From assembly GCA_003117195.1 (NCBI GenBank), contig BDSI01000133.1, forward strand, positions 273,501-337,500: DNA of 64,000 nt, given 5' to 3'. Below are positions 51,401 through 56,553 of this stretch, one piece after another; position 1 is the stretch's first letter; the number at the start of each line of letters is the position of its first letter. The position numbers and the translations under genes were made by a program. Below the pieces are notes generated by a model. It ran no database searches and was not told the origin of the DNA. It saw nothing but the letters and a program-made list of their open reading frames with translations. This DNA comes from Eudorina sp. 2006-703-Eu-15 (taxonomy: Eukaryota; Chlorophyta; Chlorophyceae; Chlamydomonadales; Volvocaceae).

Positions 51401-52493
51401 ATGTACGTTCGTTCACGTGGTGTTTCACGCATGGCAACATGCATCGCGATTGCGCGCTGGCTCGTCTCTGAATCGGCTTACTACTCTATTCGCTCGCCAC
51501 TATGCGTACGTGCAGCGATGCCTTGTTCCTTTGCCGTCGCATTATCCAAAGAATCCAATCTGGTGACGCCCGCGCCGCTTTGTGTTGTTATAATCCGCAC
51601 CATTCAAATTTTCTAATCTCGCTGGCTGGTGGTGACGCCCGCCCGCGCCTCTGTTGATTGCAGATCAACGATACCATAACGCTTGCTGGTGGCCTCTTCA
51701 GCCTCAGCAATGTCAGCTTGGCCGTTTCCAGGGCTTCCGGCCTGCAGACCCAGGGCATTGCCAGCTTCCTGGGCCTCTCCATGAACACAGTGCTCAACAT
51801 CACCAGCCAGACTAACCGGACCACCAACATTAGCAGCTGGACGATGTCCGTTGGAATGCAGGCGCTCAACGCCAGTCTCTCAAACCTGGTGCAGCAGCCC
51901 AGCATGTGGTCGAAGGCGCCGAATCTGGTGGTTCAGAAGCTAAGAGAAATTCGCTTCCCGAGCCTTGACATCTTCTCAAACACGGGTAAGATTCGTATAT
52001 ACTAGCAATCTATCGTTCACATCGTTATGTAGCCGAAGCGACTGATGTGACGATTTCAGCCTGAGCACTACATACACGCAAGCGCTACTCTACATCCCAG
52101 GTTCTACCTGGAGGCCCAACAACACGGCTGCTGCGCCTCGTGCCCCGCCTCCGCCAAACGCGCAGGCCCCGGGCCAAGCTGGGGGACTGGACCTTCCTGT
52201 TGGAACGCCAAAGCGCGCGGACCGTCCGCGACTACAAGACCGAGCCCATCCACCAGAACGCTATGTTTACCGACTCCTACAATCCTTTCGAGAAGTGCTA
52301 TGAAGGTCTTCGCATTCTCTGCGCCTGCCCGCACATGCTGGGCCACGACTTCCTACAGGAGATGATGCGCGACAACCACAAATTGCTGGGCCAGCCCTAT
52401 CCGTCTTTCATTATCTTTGTGACATCGTTCACAGACATCGACGGCCGCTTCACCGGCCTGCACCGGGCAGACATGACCGCCGACGAATTCTGA
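6373..52493 (+). CDS. Giant tandem-cassette secreted glycoprotein gene (overview, partial 5' end)
   Basis: The reading frame can be followed through about 60 exons. The building block is a three-exon cassette whose introns always have the same phases: e1 enters in phase 1 and leaves in phase 1, e2 goes from 1 to 0, and e3 from 0 to 1. Two diverged cassettes (6373-7565, lacking its e1, and 8117-12823) precede nine near-identical units of two cassettes each (13166-51985). One unit encodes about 526 residues with about 14 N-glycosylation sequons and only a few cysteines, so an extracellular or cell-wall location is inferred. Each e3 ends in a motif like W-P-x-x-P-x-L-V-x-x-x-L-x-x-I-x-F-P-x-L. 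No transmembrane segment or catalytic motif is seen and I do not recognise the family. A matrix or adhesin role would be a guess. The N-terminus is not found and the terminal exon is uncertain. Ten 1-base deletions break some copies. Confidence 0.6.
6838..6908 (+). repeat. Two adjacent strong hairpins in an intron
   Basis: The first hairpin (6838-6871) pairs CCCGAGATG(T)GCGC with GCGCATCTCGGG. The second (6875-6908) has perfect 13-bp arms, TGGCCGGACCCAT and its complement, around an 8-base loop. They lie in the intron between diverged cassette exons e2 and e3. They could be a small foldback element or an RNA structure. No function is shown. Confidence 0.7.
7226..7565 (+). CDS. Diverged cassette 1, exon e3
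   Basis: The exon starts after ACTTCAG and ends before GTATGT, running from phase 0 to phase 1. It begins with a TIxxxGGLxSxxxLxL pattern and ends with [19 protein letters not shown]. Both match the start and end of the array e3 exons ([37 protein letters not shown]). It encodes about 113 residues, close to the 107 of the array type. Confidence 0.7.
8117..8450 (+). CDS. Diverged cassette 2, exon e1
   Basis: The end (TTGAAAG|GTATGT, phase 1) is clear. The start is uncertain, and the AG at 8115-8116 is one acceptor that keeps phase 1. The translated core, [18 protein letters not shown], aligns with [15 protein letters not shown] of the array e1 exons, followed in both by an LGxP/GLSVPD-type segment. 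An insertion of about 12 residues rich in glycine is present relative to the array copies. Confidence 0.6.
9113..9270 (+). CDS. Diverged cassette 2, exon e2
   Basis: The exon follows TTCACGCAG and ends before GTACGC, running from phase 1 to phase 0. The residues [19 protein letters not shown] match [19 protein letters not shown] of the array e2 exons. The intron that follows (9271-12501) is the longest in the upstream part and has received two mobile-element copies. Confidence 0.65.
9290..9402 (+). mobile_element. Solo head of a hairpin/8-bp-satellite element (copy 0)
   Basis: This GC-rich foldback (GGGGCGGGGCCCCAGCGCGA to GGCCCCGCCCCCTAGG) is the same as the heads at 10066 and, inverted, at 14196. 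It is followed by a TGTCCGTG/GT run and by GTAACGGCGAAACGTTA, which also follows the satellite in copy 2. The body and tail are not found, so this is a fragment or an abortive copy. Confidence 0.6.
10066..12371 (+). mobile_element. Non-coding hairpin/8-bp-satellite element (copy 1, expanded)
   Basis: The order is GC-rich foldback head (10066-10117), expanded TGTGTCCG satellite (10121-11946), a unique body of about 380 bp, and a tail with a perfect 8-bp hairpin (CCGGCTTC-GAG-GAAGCCGG) flanked by TAGGGG and CCCCTA. The body aligns along its whole length with the reverse complement of 13498-13950, which defines the family. No protein is encoded. The class is unknown: there are no clear terminal inverted repeats across the whole element and no target duplication that I could identify. 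Confidence 0.65.
10121..11946 (+). repeat. 8-bp satellite (TGTGTCCG)n, about 225 copies
   Basis: This is a nearly continuous 8-bp repeat with scattered 1-bp deletions (TGTCGTGTGTCC), a G17 run at 10433-10449, and a few other interruptions in the first 600 bp. The right two thirds are much purer than the left. The 8-bp period without stop words leaves several frames open for over 600 codons on both strands. These are artefacts. Confidence 0.95.
12502..12823 (+). CDS. Diverged cassette 2, exon e3
   Basis: The exon follows GGTTCTGCAG and ends at AACG|GTATGC. It is 322 nt long, running from phase 0 to phase 1, which is exactly the length of the B-type e3 in the array. It starts [17 protein letters not shown] and ends [19 protein letters not shown], both matching the array consensus. 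Three or four cysteines in its middle (CLTCQRC) are not found in the array copies. Confidence 0.7.
13166..16936 (+). CDS. Array unit 1 (cassettes A and B, six exons)
   Basis: Exons lie at 13166-13375 (A-e1), 14416-14582 (A-e2), 14850-15351 (A-e3), 15587-15817 (B-e1), 16106-16248 (B-e2) and 16615-16936 (B-e3). All are open and in phase, giving 525 residues. The unit differs slightly from later ones: D-T-I-Q-G-V replaces A-G-T-Y-R-G-T at the start, and A-e3 has NETDDF and WPAVEDQ. Homology to the other units begins inside A-e1, at about 13187, which marks the left edge of the amplification. The A-e1/A-e2 intron carries mobile-element copy 2 in place of the sequence found in units 2-9. Confidence 0.75.
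13498..14196 (-). mobile_element. Non-coding hairpin/8-bp-satellite element (copy 2, inverted)
   Basis: This is the same family as 10066-12371 but in reverse orientation, with only a short, degenerate satellite (about 14091-14141). The minus-strand order is head, short satellite, body, tail. The tail has GTAGGGGG and CCCCCTAC arms but a different inner sequence from copy 1. It lies in the first intron of array unit 1 and is absent from the same intron of the other eight units. Confidence 0.65.
17409..20594 (+). CDS. Array unit 2
   Basis: Exons lie at 17409-17621, 17975-18140, 18403-18904, 19249-19479, 19764-19906 and 20273-20594. A-e2 is one base short, because the C5 run of the other units is C4 at 18121-18124, which shifts the frame before the exon end. 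Units 2 and 3 form a subgroup: B-e1 has GVDLP where the others have GVELP, A-e2 has GIDRV, and their A-e3/B-e1 introns share AT-rich sequence not seen in units 4-9. Confidence 0.7.
21067..24250 (+). CDS. Array unit 3
   Basis: Exons lie at 21067-21279, 21633-21799, 22062-22563, 22909-23139, 23420-23562 and 23929-24250. All six have the consensus length and are open, so the unit encodes 526 residues. It is most similar to unit 2 in exons and introns, with a 3658-bp period between the two. Confidence 0.75.
24723..33480 (+). CDS. Array unit 4, interrupted by an intronic copia element
   Basis: Exons lie at 24723-24935, 30823-30989, 31254-31755, 32131-32361, 32650-32792 and 33159-33480, all of consensus length. 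The copia element lies in the A-e1/A-e2 intron, antisense to the gene, so the splice sites are intact but the intron grows to about 5.9 kb. From this unit on, A-e3 has SATRF, WPAVADQ and [11 protein letters not shown], which define the subgroup of units 4-9. A-e2 has one private change (SVIYAEATG). Confidence 0.75.
25028..25255 (-). repeat. 3' LTR of the copia element
   Basis: This 228-bp LTR lies downstream of the polyprotein on the minus strand. The purine stretch GTGGGAG (minus strand, just inside the LTR) is the likely polypurine tract. It is short for this role. Confidence 0.93.
25348..30306 (-). CDS. Copia gag-pol polyprotein, 1652 aa
   Basis: The polyprotein makes the capsid and the enzymes that copy the element RNA and insert it. 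Order: N-terminal gag (about 1-200); two zinc knuckles (C231-C234-H239-C244 and C255-C258-H263-C268); five 16-residue [16 protein letters not shown] repeats (351-430); aspartic protease with D565-S-G; GAG-pre-integrase ([13 protein letters not shown], about 715); integrase with [16 protein letters not shown] and [11 protein letters not shown] supplying the D-D-E triad; reverse transcriptase with YVDD near 1338; and RNase H with CDSDYAG near 1505 through to the [10 protein letters not shown] end. Protease-IN-RT-RH order is that of copia. The ATG lies 18 bp inside the 5' LTR. All core motifs are present and no frameshift is seen, so it is probably active. Residues 481-486 (DVWSLG) resemble a protein-kinase motif. 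Confidence 0.97.
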   Translation of the reverse strand: MSDEMDTPVRAVYNQKLTIQNRSVWLVRSKAAIIAAKAGDALTKARDATTAATHDLARAAIVNLLDDNDLDLYEDNPDVIKLYEALEKRYKELMTARRPVIWAELQRVKMLPKDDVRSYIKKIRDLVKELKECKEEVSGPNQVSLALQGLPPSYGDYTKSFFAIKMPETLDELEPKLLLVEQQVAASTSESTTVSLYAGRGRPAGNSDNKGREDDSGNKASGSRGEFRGRCFNCGQRGHRSQDCKKPKQENKAFCTHCKKTGHSLAQCWSAPKRRDEKKDQDDEDSFPKDGPVFLVFPLQMAEELKESLVKTKTAEEKGSESQEEAAVGSWEPSGDMPYDDDVDMVEMRVEVPREESAAAAMEPPTEVPRDESAAAAMKPPTEVPREESAAAAMEPPTEVPREESAAAAMEPPTEVPREESAAAAMEPPINRSELTGAAWDYDARGAEVPDWGSSVEKLLQMAHAVGITTIPQDQSTGELDVWSLGAAMYEAVCVKKYEATPLEVDLPWGDVNGRLLEDVNALEREWGMDVIQPAAMVVLQTKGQTFLCDKSGSASDGKRVWFVDSGSYYHVTPDKDSLLDYRELEEPVALTPVGGKPFYAVGYGDIVLRIDSSKTLHSFRMDKPGEPVTIKVKGVFHVPEFHFRLISLKQLAARGAEYSGQGTVMSVFHQREDWYFEACCKSSVYAVRAEEICRGRQGKPVAAVLPVRDRAKLWHSRLGHLSYYNVARLVEEEMVHGIDVLPDRFHELGTSLCAECVMSSHPRKPFPDNDSRAEQCLELVHMDLCGPMSVESQGGSQYVATFLDDYSGLSAVCFLKTKKEAVSAVQQTLNLLENQSGRKVKEVRTDRGREYLNQELGGYYASKGIAHQKSAPYSPQQNGRAERLNRTLMQKARAMLQESKLPTEMWSFAVSTANHLRNRSPVRGLEGTPFQRFYGKVPDVSNLRVFGCQAFMRVPDTERSKLDPMSAKGVFVGYEGTKAYRIMLPDGRVKVARDVVFDESKVGWADDAKRPSKQYVLADASDEDAPPPLIEDIDSDSEEEETNDDEGPGGLEVEVEEDVGDAGASPEGEGETGSGSAPSVSGSETGGETSSTPAVSQTTDSSGPGPGPSPEATPILERSARPNRGKAKERLNLAVVPEGEPSVPRTFEEAMSSPAAQMWKQAMDEEISSLRANQVWTLEELPKGVRALPVKWVYTIKRDENGEIVRYKARLVAKGFAQVEGRDFEEVFAPVSKHATLRALMALVSAADLELHQMDVKTAFLNGILEEEVYVLQPPGYAEGDPRKVCKLHKSLYGLKQAPRAWYARLREELEQMGFRVSQADPGLFYRDVKGERTYVLVYVDDLLVSSKSLETVSAVKKRLMSAFDIRDMGEARVFLGYEIERNRAERTLKLTQKRFVSELIEKYGLKEANPRKVPLSKALRAEGNRLDVQQFPYGELVGSLLYLSVGTRPDISYSVGALSRYMSKPTVEHWHAAKGVLRYLLGTKSMGIVFDGKSSVGALHGYCDSDYAGCVDTRRSTTGYVFMIAGGAVSWASRLQATVATSTAEAEYMSSGAATKEALWFRHLARDLKLRVPSVPISCDNQAALKMISNLITTARSKHIDVLHHFIRERAARGEVKFRYCKSKDMVADVLTKPLPYPDFSKCIYSMGVR
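30313..30324 (-). other. Copia primer-binding site, half-tRNA(iMet) type
   Basis: Directly inside the 5' LTR the plus strand reads GGGCTCATAACC, which resembles the anticodon arm of eukaryotic initiator tRNA-Met (CAU anticodon followed by AACC). The element RNA would therefore pair with an internal tRNA half, as known for Drosophila copia, and not with the tRNA 3' CCA end. The match to this alga's own tRNA is inferred. Confidence 0.6.
30325..30552 (-). repeat. 5' LTR of the copia element
   Basis: This LTR appears identical to the one at 25028-25255. The promoter should lie within it and read toward lower coordinates, against the host gene. Confidence 0.93.
33953..37183 (+). CDS. Array unit 5
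   Basis: Exons lie at 33953-34165, 34523-34689, 34958-35459, 35835-36065, 36354-36495 and 36862-37183. B-e2 is one base short: a C5 run is C4 at 36413-36416. The other five exons are intact. The A-e2/A-e3 intron gains ATCT before its acceptor relative to unit 4, and this is kept in units 6-9. Confidence 0.7.
37655..40881 (+). CDS. Array unit 6 (four exon indels)
   Basis: Exons lie at 37655-37867, 38225-38390, 38658-39158, 39534-39762, 40051-40193 and 40560-40881. A-e2 lacks one G (about 38272), A-e3 lacks one G (about 38899), and B-e1 lacks one C (about 39561) and one G (about 39643). Two introns also lack single bases in homopolymers. All losses are one base in a G or C run. The rest of the sequence remains nearly identical to units 5 and 7. 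Confidence 0.65.
41353..44579 (+). CDS. Array unit 7 (two exon indels)
   Basis: Exons lie at 41353-41565, 41922-42088, 42356-42856, 43231-43461, 43750-43891 and 44258-44579. A-e3 lacks one G near 42538 and B-e2 one C near 43812. Introns lack single bases near 41155, 41610, 42302 and 42968. The pattern is the same as in unit 6. Confidence 0.65.
45052..48281 (+). CDS. Array unit 8 (two indels in A-e1)
   Basis: Exons lie at 45052-45262, 45620-45786, 46055-46556, 46932-47162, 47451-47593 and 47960-48281. A-e1 lacks one G near 45075 and one G near 45188, so its middle part is read in another frame. The other five exons are intact. Confidence 0.65.
48754..51985 (+). CDS. Array unit 9 (last unit)
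   Basis: Exons lie at 48754-48966, 49324-49490, 49759-50260, 50636-50866, 51155-51297 and 51664-51985, all of consensus length and open. A-e2 has GIDRV as in units 2 and 3, although the rest of the unit is of the 4-9 subgroup, which suggests gene conversion or a patchwork origin. The intron after B-e3 follows the array sequence only to about 52096 and then changes to unrelated DNA. Confidence 0.75.
52101..52493 (+). CDS. Candidate terminal exon, unknown protein segment
   Basis: An open frame ending TGA at 52491-52493 encodes a well-formed protein segment ([12 protein letters not shown] near the start, then [19 protein letters not shown] and [18 protein letters not shown], ending TADEF). It is unlike the cassettes: it has no sequons of that density, it is rich in aromatic residues and it has several cysteines. 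The obvious acceptor CCCAG at 52096-52100 joins it to B-e3 in the wrong phase, giving a proline-rich frame that stops near 52310. A weaker acceptor (CTGGAG, about 52110) would restore phase. It may be the true C-terminus or an exon of another gene captured at the array breakpoint. I do not recognise the family. Confidence 0.45.
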   Translation, partial: VLPGGPTTRLLRLVPRLRQTRRPRAKLGDWTFLLERQSARTVRDYKTEPIHQNAMFTDSYNPFEKCYEGLRILCACPHMLGHDFLQEMMRDNHKLLGQPYPSFIIFVTSFTDIDGRFTGLHRADMTADEF

Positions 52494-53646
52494 ACTCCGC
52501 CTCACCAACGCGTGTACACATTGTACATATCCTGTGTATATGCGCTCATTACCTATGTATCTTACACCGGCGTTCCTTTCTTGACCTTTCCCAACTTTCA
52601 TCTGTGAACGTTCTCGCATTGCCACGCTTCGCGCTCCCGCAACTTTCCAGCGCTCTTCTATATCATCGTCTATCATCTCCAATGGTGCGTCTACAACTGT
52701 CCGCACCCCTCCACTGCTTCTCGGAGTCTTTATATGGACCGTACACGGCCGTGCTGAACCAGTTTTGTCACTATGCAACGCAAACTACTAAACACATGCG
52801 CGCGACCCCACATTGAATCTTGCAACTGTGACCGCGCTTATGGTTGTTTCCTGGTTTGCCATTGCCGCGTATCATTTAGAGCCGTTGTCTGGCTGTCAAC
52901 CCGTGCTCGATGGTCCCGCCGTGTACCAGTTTCTAAGACAAGCTGGCAGTGCGAGCAGAACGTTTCAGTTCCTTTATGGTTCTGAAAAGCTGCAGTTGTC
53001 GCATTTCTGTCCGTAAGGAAAATCTGAAGGAGGTCCTCATGGCGCCTGCCGGAGACCTGCGCCGCACCGCATTGCAATGGCCAACTCCACAGCAGCGTTA
53101 GCATCAATATCATAGCAATTGCTGTTCCTTGGCGGCCAGAGAGGCCGCTCAAGTTCATTCGAATTCTTCGGGGGTGGTCATGAGATTGACCAACTGGAAG
53201 TCTAGCGTCCTGAGCCCTGGGTGCTGTGTTGCCCGACAACGAGCTAGCCCTCAGTTTAACGGTTCCATGAGCCGGTACGTAGGGTCCACACTCCCATACC
53301 GTTAAGCCCACCCGTCACTTTGGCATCGCTCGGTCGGCAGCACCCGTTGGCAGGCGTCGCCAACGCTGCGAGGTCCTCCACAAGCACAGTGTTACCTGTA
53401 GTCTTTCCAGAGACCTCTTCGCGCTCCAGCTGCGGTTCTTCGGCCGCGACCCCCAACATTGCTGCAGCCTAGTTCACTAGCAAGTGCTAGGCTAAAATTG
53501 AATGTTTACATGTTTATACGTGGTACGTAATATACGTAACGGTTATATAACACATACCGTAGACTTGTATGTATGTATGCGCGCGCTCAGGCGCCCCGCA
53601 ATGCATGTAAGAATGCTGACGTAACATACATTTGTATGTGTCCCAG
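52494..53646. other. Probable 3' UTR and intergenic DNA with weak minus-strand first-exon candidates
   Basis: Two minus-strand starts deserve mention. From 53158 an ATG opens a 77-residue frame with a signal-peptide-like segment (AIAMILMLTLLWSWPL then QCGAAQ), ending at a possible donor CTG|GTACAC at 52926. From 53459 another ATG opens an acidic frame (MLGVAAEEPQLEREE). A plus-strand frame at 52843-53016 overlaps the first and also looks protein-like, so neither strand is secure. The remainder shows nothing I can name. Confidence 0.25.
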
Positions 53647-53767
53647 GCGTGGTTATCGATTATGAGCGTGCGCAATGACTTCAGTAAAAACCCGCCCGAA
53701 CTGCCCGCCCAGCAGGACCACGACACTTACCAATTCACGAGCTGCCTGCGATTGCACCCGCGACTAT
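53647..53767 (+). CDS. Possible exon upstream of the lectin-like exon
   Basis: The frame after GTCCCAG reads AWLSIMSVRNDFSKNPPELP and ends CLRLHPRL before a GTGTGC donor. It is 121 nt and leaves in phase 1, which is the phase needed by the exon at 53916. The support is splice motifs and phase only. Confidence 0.3.
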
Positions 53768-53915
53768 GTGTGCATATATATGGATACTGATCAAATACAT
53801 GCGATGGATAGATCAATGTCTTTGTGTATGTGTGCATGTGGGATCCTGCCAGCATGCTGTACGTCCTATAGGTATATATCTTGCTAATCTTGCCTGTGCC
53901 CTGCGACCGCTGCAG

Positions 53916-54413
53916 GGGTCAACCTGGTCCTCTCTTCCAAGCAGGCCGTTACCTCTTCCATTGCCGCGGAAAGCAACGCTTCATATGCAGTAGATAACAA
54001 TAACCAGACGCTGTTCCACTCCGCATATCTAGCATATCCGGGATCTGTCAGCTCTGGACCAGAATATGATTACACACCGTACATCGGTTTCCAATGTTCC
54101 AGCTTTCCTATATCAAGAGAATTGTTATTCTCAACCGCCCGGGATATGAATATCGTCTTCAGAACGCAGAAGTCCGAGTGGGCTTGAATGCGATCACATC
54201 AGACATACAAGAACAGTGTGGCACGCAACCCCCTTCGTTGGAAGCAGGTAGCAACACAGGGCGCAGTCATTGAGATCAACCCGGACCCTCCCGTCCCCGG
54301 CCTCTGGGTATCCCTTCAGAATTTCAACCTTACAGCAGTTTGCTACGCGAACGGGTGCCCTTACATTCTGAACATCTTTGAGTTTCAAGTCTATGGCATC
54401 TCAGCCGTCCAAG
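53916..54413 (+). CDS. Galactose-binding domain (F5/8 type C / fucolectin-like) exon
   Basis: The exon follows CGCTGCAG, ends at CCAAG|GTAGGT, and enters and leaves in phase 1. It encodes one whole jelly-roll carbohydrate-binding domain: an NxxxAVDNNNQT-type calcium or sugar loop near residue 20, then YIKRIVILNRPGYEYRLQNA and EVRVG (the family's core strands), then CGTQ, and a C-terminal FEFQVYG strand. Two single-base changes disrupt it. A base is missing after 54096, where a conserved Trp codon (TGG) is expected, and an extra G sits in the GGG at 54259-54261. Together they restore the frame. The domain family is known for extracellular binding of fucose, galactose or cell-surface glycans. 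The partner exons are not resolved, so it may be a separate gene or a later part of a larger one. Confidence 0.6.
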
Positions 54414-54953
54414 GTAGGTTCATAGTTATCTACATATATATCACATATGTATTTAATTATGTGTGTGTGATTGGATGTGTGTGTGTGGGTGTGGGTGGTG
54501 GTGTGGGTGAAGGTGTATGTTGGTGTGTGTGTGTGTGTAAAAGAGAACTGAGCCGCGAGAAGTGAAGTCCAGGCAGTAGGCGATGGAAACAGAGGAGACC
54601 CGAAACCCGCCCGAATTACCAAAAACCGGGACGGAAGTGACCGGAGAGGGCGTAGTAGGCGATATATATATGTTGACGGAGCCGCGTAGACAGTTGACCG
54701 AGGCGGGCGCCCGAGGTCCAGTAGCAACCGCCAGCGAAAAGACTGACGTAGCGTAGTCTAAATGAACGACTAGTGGAATTAGCCTATTTTAATTCTCCTA
54801 AGGCAACAAGGCAGGGGTTGGATGCGATCACAGCACGTGCGATGCCGACAGCAAGCATCGTGCCCAGCACAACCGGCCCAGCCCGTGCAGGAAATGAGAA
54901 ATACCGTACTGACCTGAAGGCAGGGACACGGGAAGCCAGGCGTTGCAGCACAG

Positions 54954-54982
54954 CGTGTGTGTGTGTGTGTGTGGGGGGGGGG
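54954..54982 (+). repeat. (GT)n followed by G10
   Basis: This is a dinucleotide run that ends in ten consecutive G bases. Confidence 0.85.
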
Positions 54983-55179
54983 AGTGTGGCAAGGGGTAGC
55001 TTGCAAGTGGTGAGATGGTCTCCTATCTGCCGCGCATGCATTCTGATGATTGATACTTTGAGTGCATAGTTTGCTATCGAATGTGATTTGATAGTATGTA
55101 TTGAACGATGCAGCATCAGCAGTGACGGTACAATACATACCCATACATACCACCATACATATCCATACATAGGAAATAC

Positions 55180-55269
55180 TTAGGCTTGCCTTACCCCGCT
55201 TGTGTTCGAGTAGTAGTGATAATATATTATCACTACTACTCGAACACAAGCGGGGTAAGGCAAGCCTAA
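55180..55269. repeat. Perfect 90-bp palindrome (45-bp arms, no spacer)
   Basis: The left arm starts TTAGGCTTGCCTTACCCCGC and the right arm is its exact reverse complement. The centre is GATAATA|TATTATC between 55224 and 55225. Pairing stops abruptly at 55179/55270. No mismatch is seen in 45 base pairs. Confidence 0.97.
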
Positions 55270-56003
55270 ATTATATAATTTATTTGGCAACTGAAGTTTC
55301 CACCTGTTGGTCATGCAGATTGACACAGCGGATGCTCAAGTCATCAGCTACTCTGCAGCGAGGGTCCCTGGAAGAGACTGTTATGTAACTGCACGTAACC
55401 TGGCGTTAGTTAAACTACTGACGCGACGGGGGCGAGGGCCGACGGGGTAGGATATTAGTAGTAGTCGAGGGTGGAGCGGGCCCATCCAGGCCTGGTCGAG
55501 ACTAATGTATTTACGTATGCATGGGCAGGTGGATGGCTGTGGTATTTGTGTCGATCCGTACAGGCAATGTCATTTTTCTCACGGTGCGCAGTGCGTCTTT
55601 CACGCATAACGTACGTACATCGACCTATTTACCGGCAGGGGGTCAGACCAGGTGCATGCCCCGCACGGGCAGCGGCCTCCTGTCCGTCCGCCCATACATC
55701 CGCCCATACATCGCTAGCTAGCTAGCTATGAAGTAGTGACGCACCAACAAGGCAAACTGTGTCCGTCACAAAATATCGTAATAATAACAATAATAGTAAT
55801 AATACGCCGGGCATCACTCTGGCGTGTGCTAAGAGGACAGAGACGATGAGGCTCCGTCTCCGGCCCTGAGTCAAAAAAGAGTTGCCCCTGCGCGTTCGGT
55901 GCGGTGGCAGTGTGTACGGGTACGGGAGTTTATTCCAGATCCCGGCGGTGTTTTACGATGTCGTGTAGCCTGTGGACGGCGTGGTCGTGCAGTCGGGCGC
56001 ACC

Positions 56004-56041
56004 ATTGTGTCGTTAGGAAGCGATTGTGTCGTTAGGAAGCG
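56004..56041 (+). repeat. 19-bp tandem duplication
   Basis: Two identical copies of ATTGTGTCGTTAGGAAGCG lie head to tail. Confidence 0.9.
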
Positions 56042-56245
56042 ATTGTTACAAGCGGGACCAGCAACCAAGCGGCTTTCTCGCCGTACAGGCGCAGACTGAC
56101 TGTTCATCCTACCCCAGGGGCATGCCGTGTGTTGGAATACTAAGTTAGTTTGGTCAGGACATCCAGTGTTGAGTGGTCTTCGGAGCTATCAGTACGGCTA
56201 TCAAGCCGTTATCTAGGCCCAGAGCGGTCTGTGTACGTACCTTAG

Positions 56246-56315
56246 TTGCTTGTAACAGATAGAATGTGCTAACGACTGTGTTGCTTGTAACAGATAGAAT
56301 GTGCTAACGACTGTG
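56246..56315 (+). repeat. 35-bp tandem duplication
   Basis: Two identical 35-bp copies lie head to tail, starting TTGCTTGTAACAGATAGAAT. Confidence 0.9.
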
Positions 56316-56553
56316 TATCTATCTAGCATATCAGCAGCTCTACTTACAACAGGTTATGAGCTCCGACGTACGTATACTATCCGGGATGAGCCAGCCAATG
56401 CAATACGCTGAGCGTCTGTGTTTGAAGAACCGAAGAATATGGAAGATAGATCCGATCTCAGGCACTTTCACGTGAGGAAAAGCTAGGTGCAAGGCCGTAC
56501 TGTACAGCAGCGCGGGCGACGATAGCAGTAGCAGCATCCGTAGTGATGTCAAG

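Larger units (their letters stand above)
54414..56553. other. Intron or intergenic DNA, no gene recognised
   Basis: No coding exon can be supported. Contents include GT-rich microsatellites (about 54465-54540; GT then G10 at 54954-54982), a perfect palindrome at 55180-55269, and two short tandem duplications (56004-56041 and 56246-56315). Confidence 0.5.

Noticed and set aside
13166..51985. Assignment of the cassette to a lipid-binding (BPI/TULIP-like) or pherophorin domain
   Set aside because: The alternating hydrophobic pattern is suggestive of beta structure, but I see no diagnostic motif of either family. A profile search would be needed.
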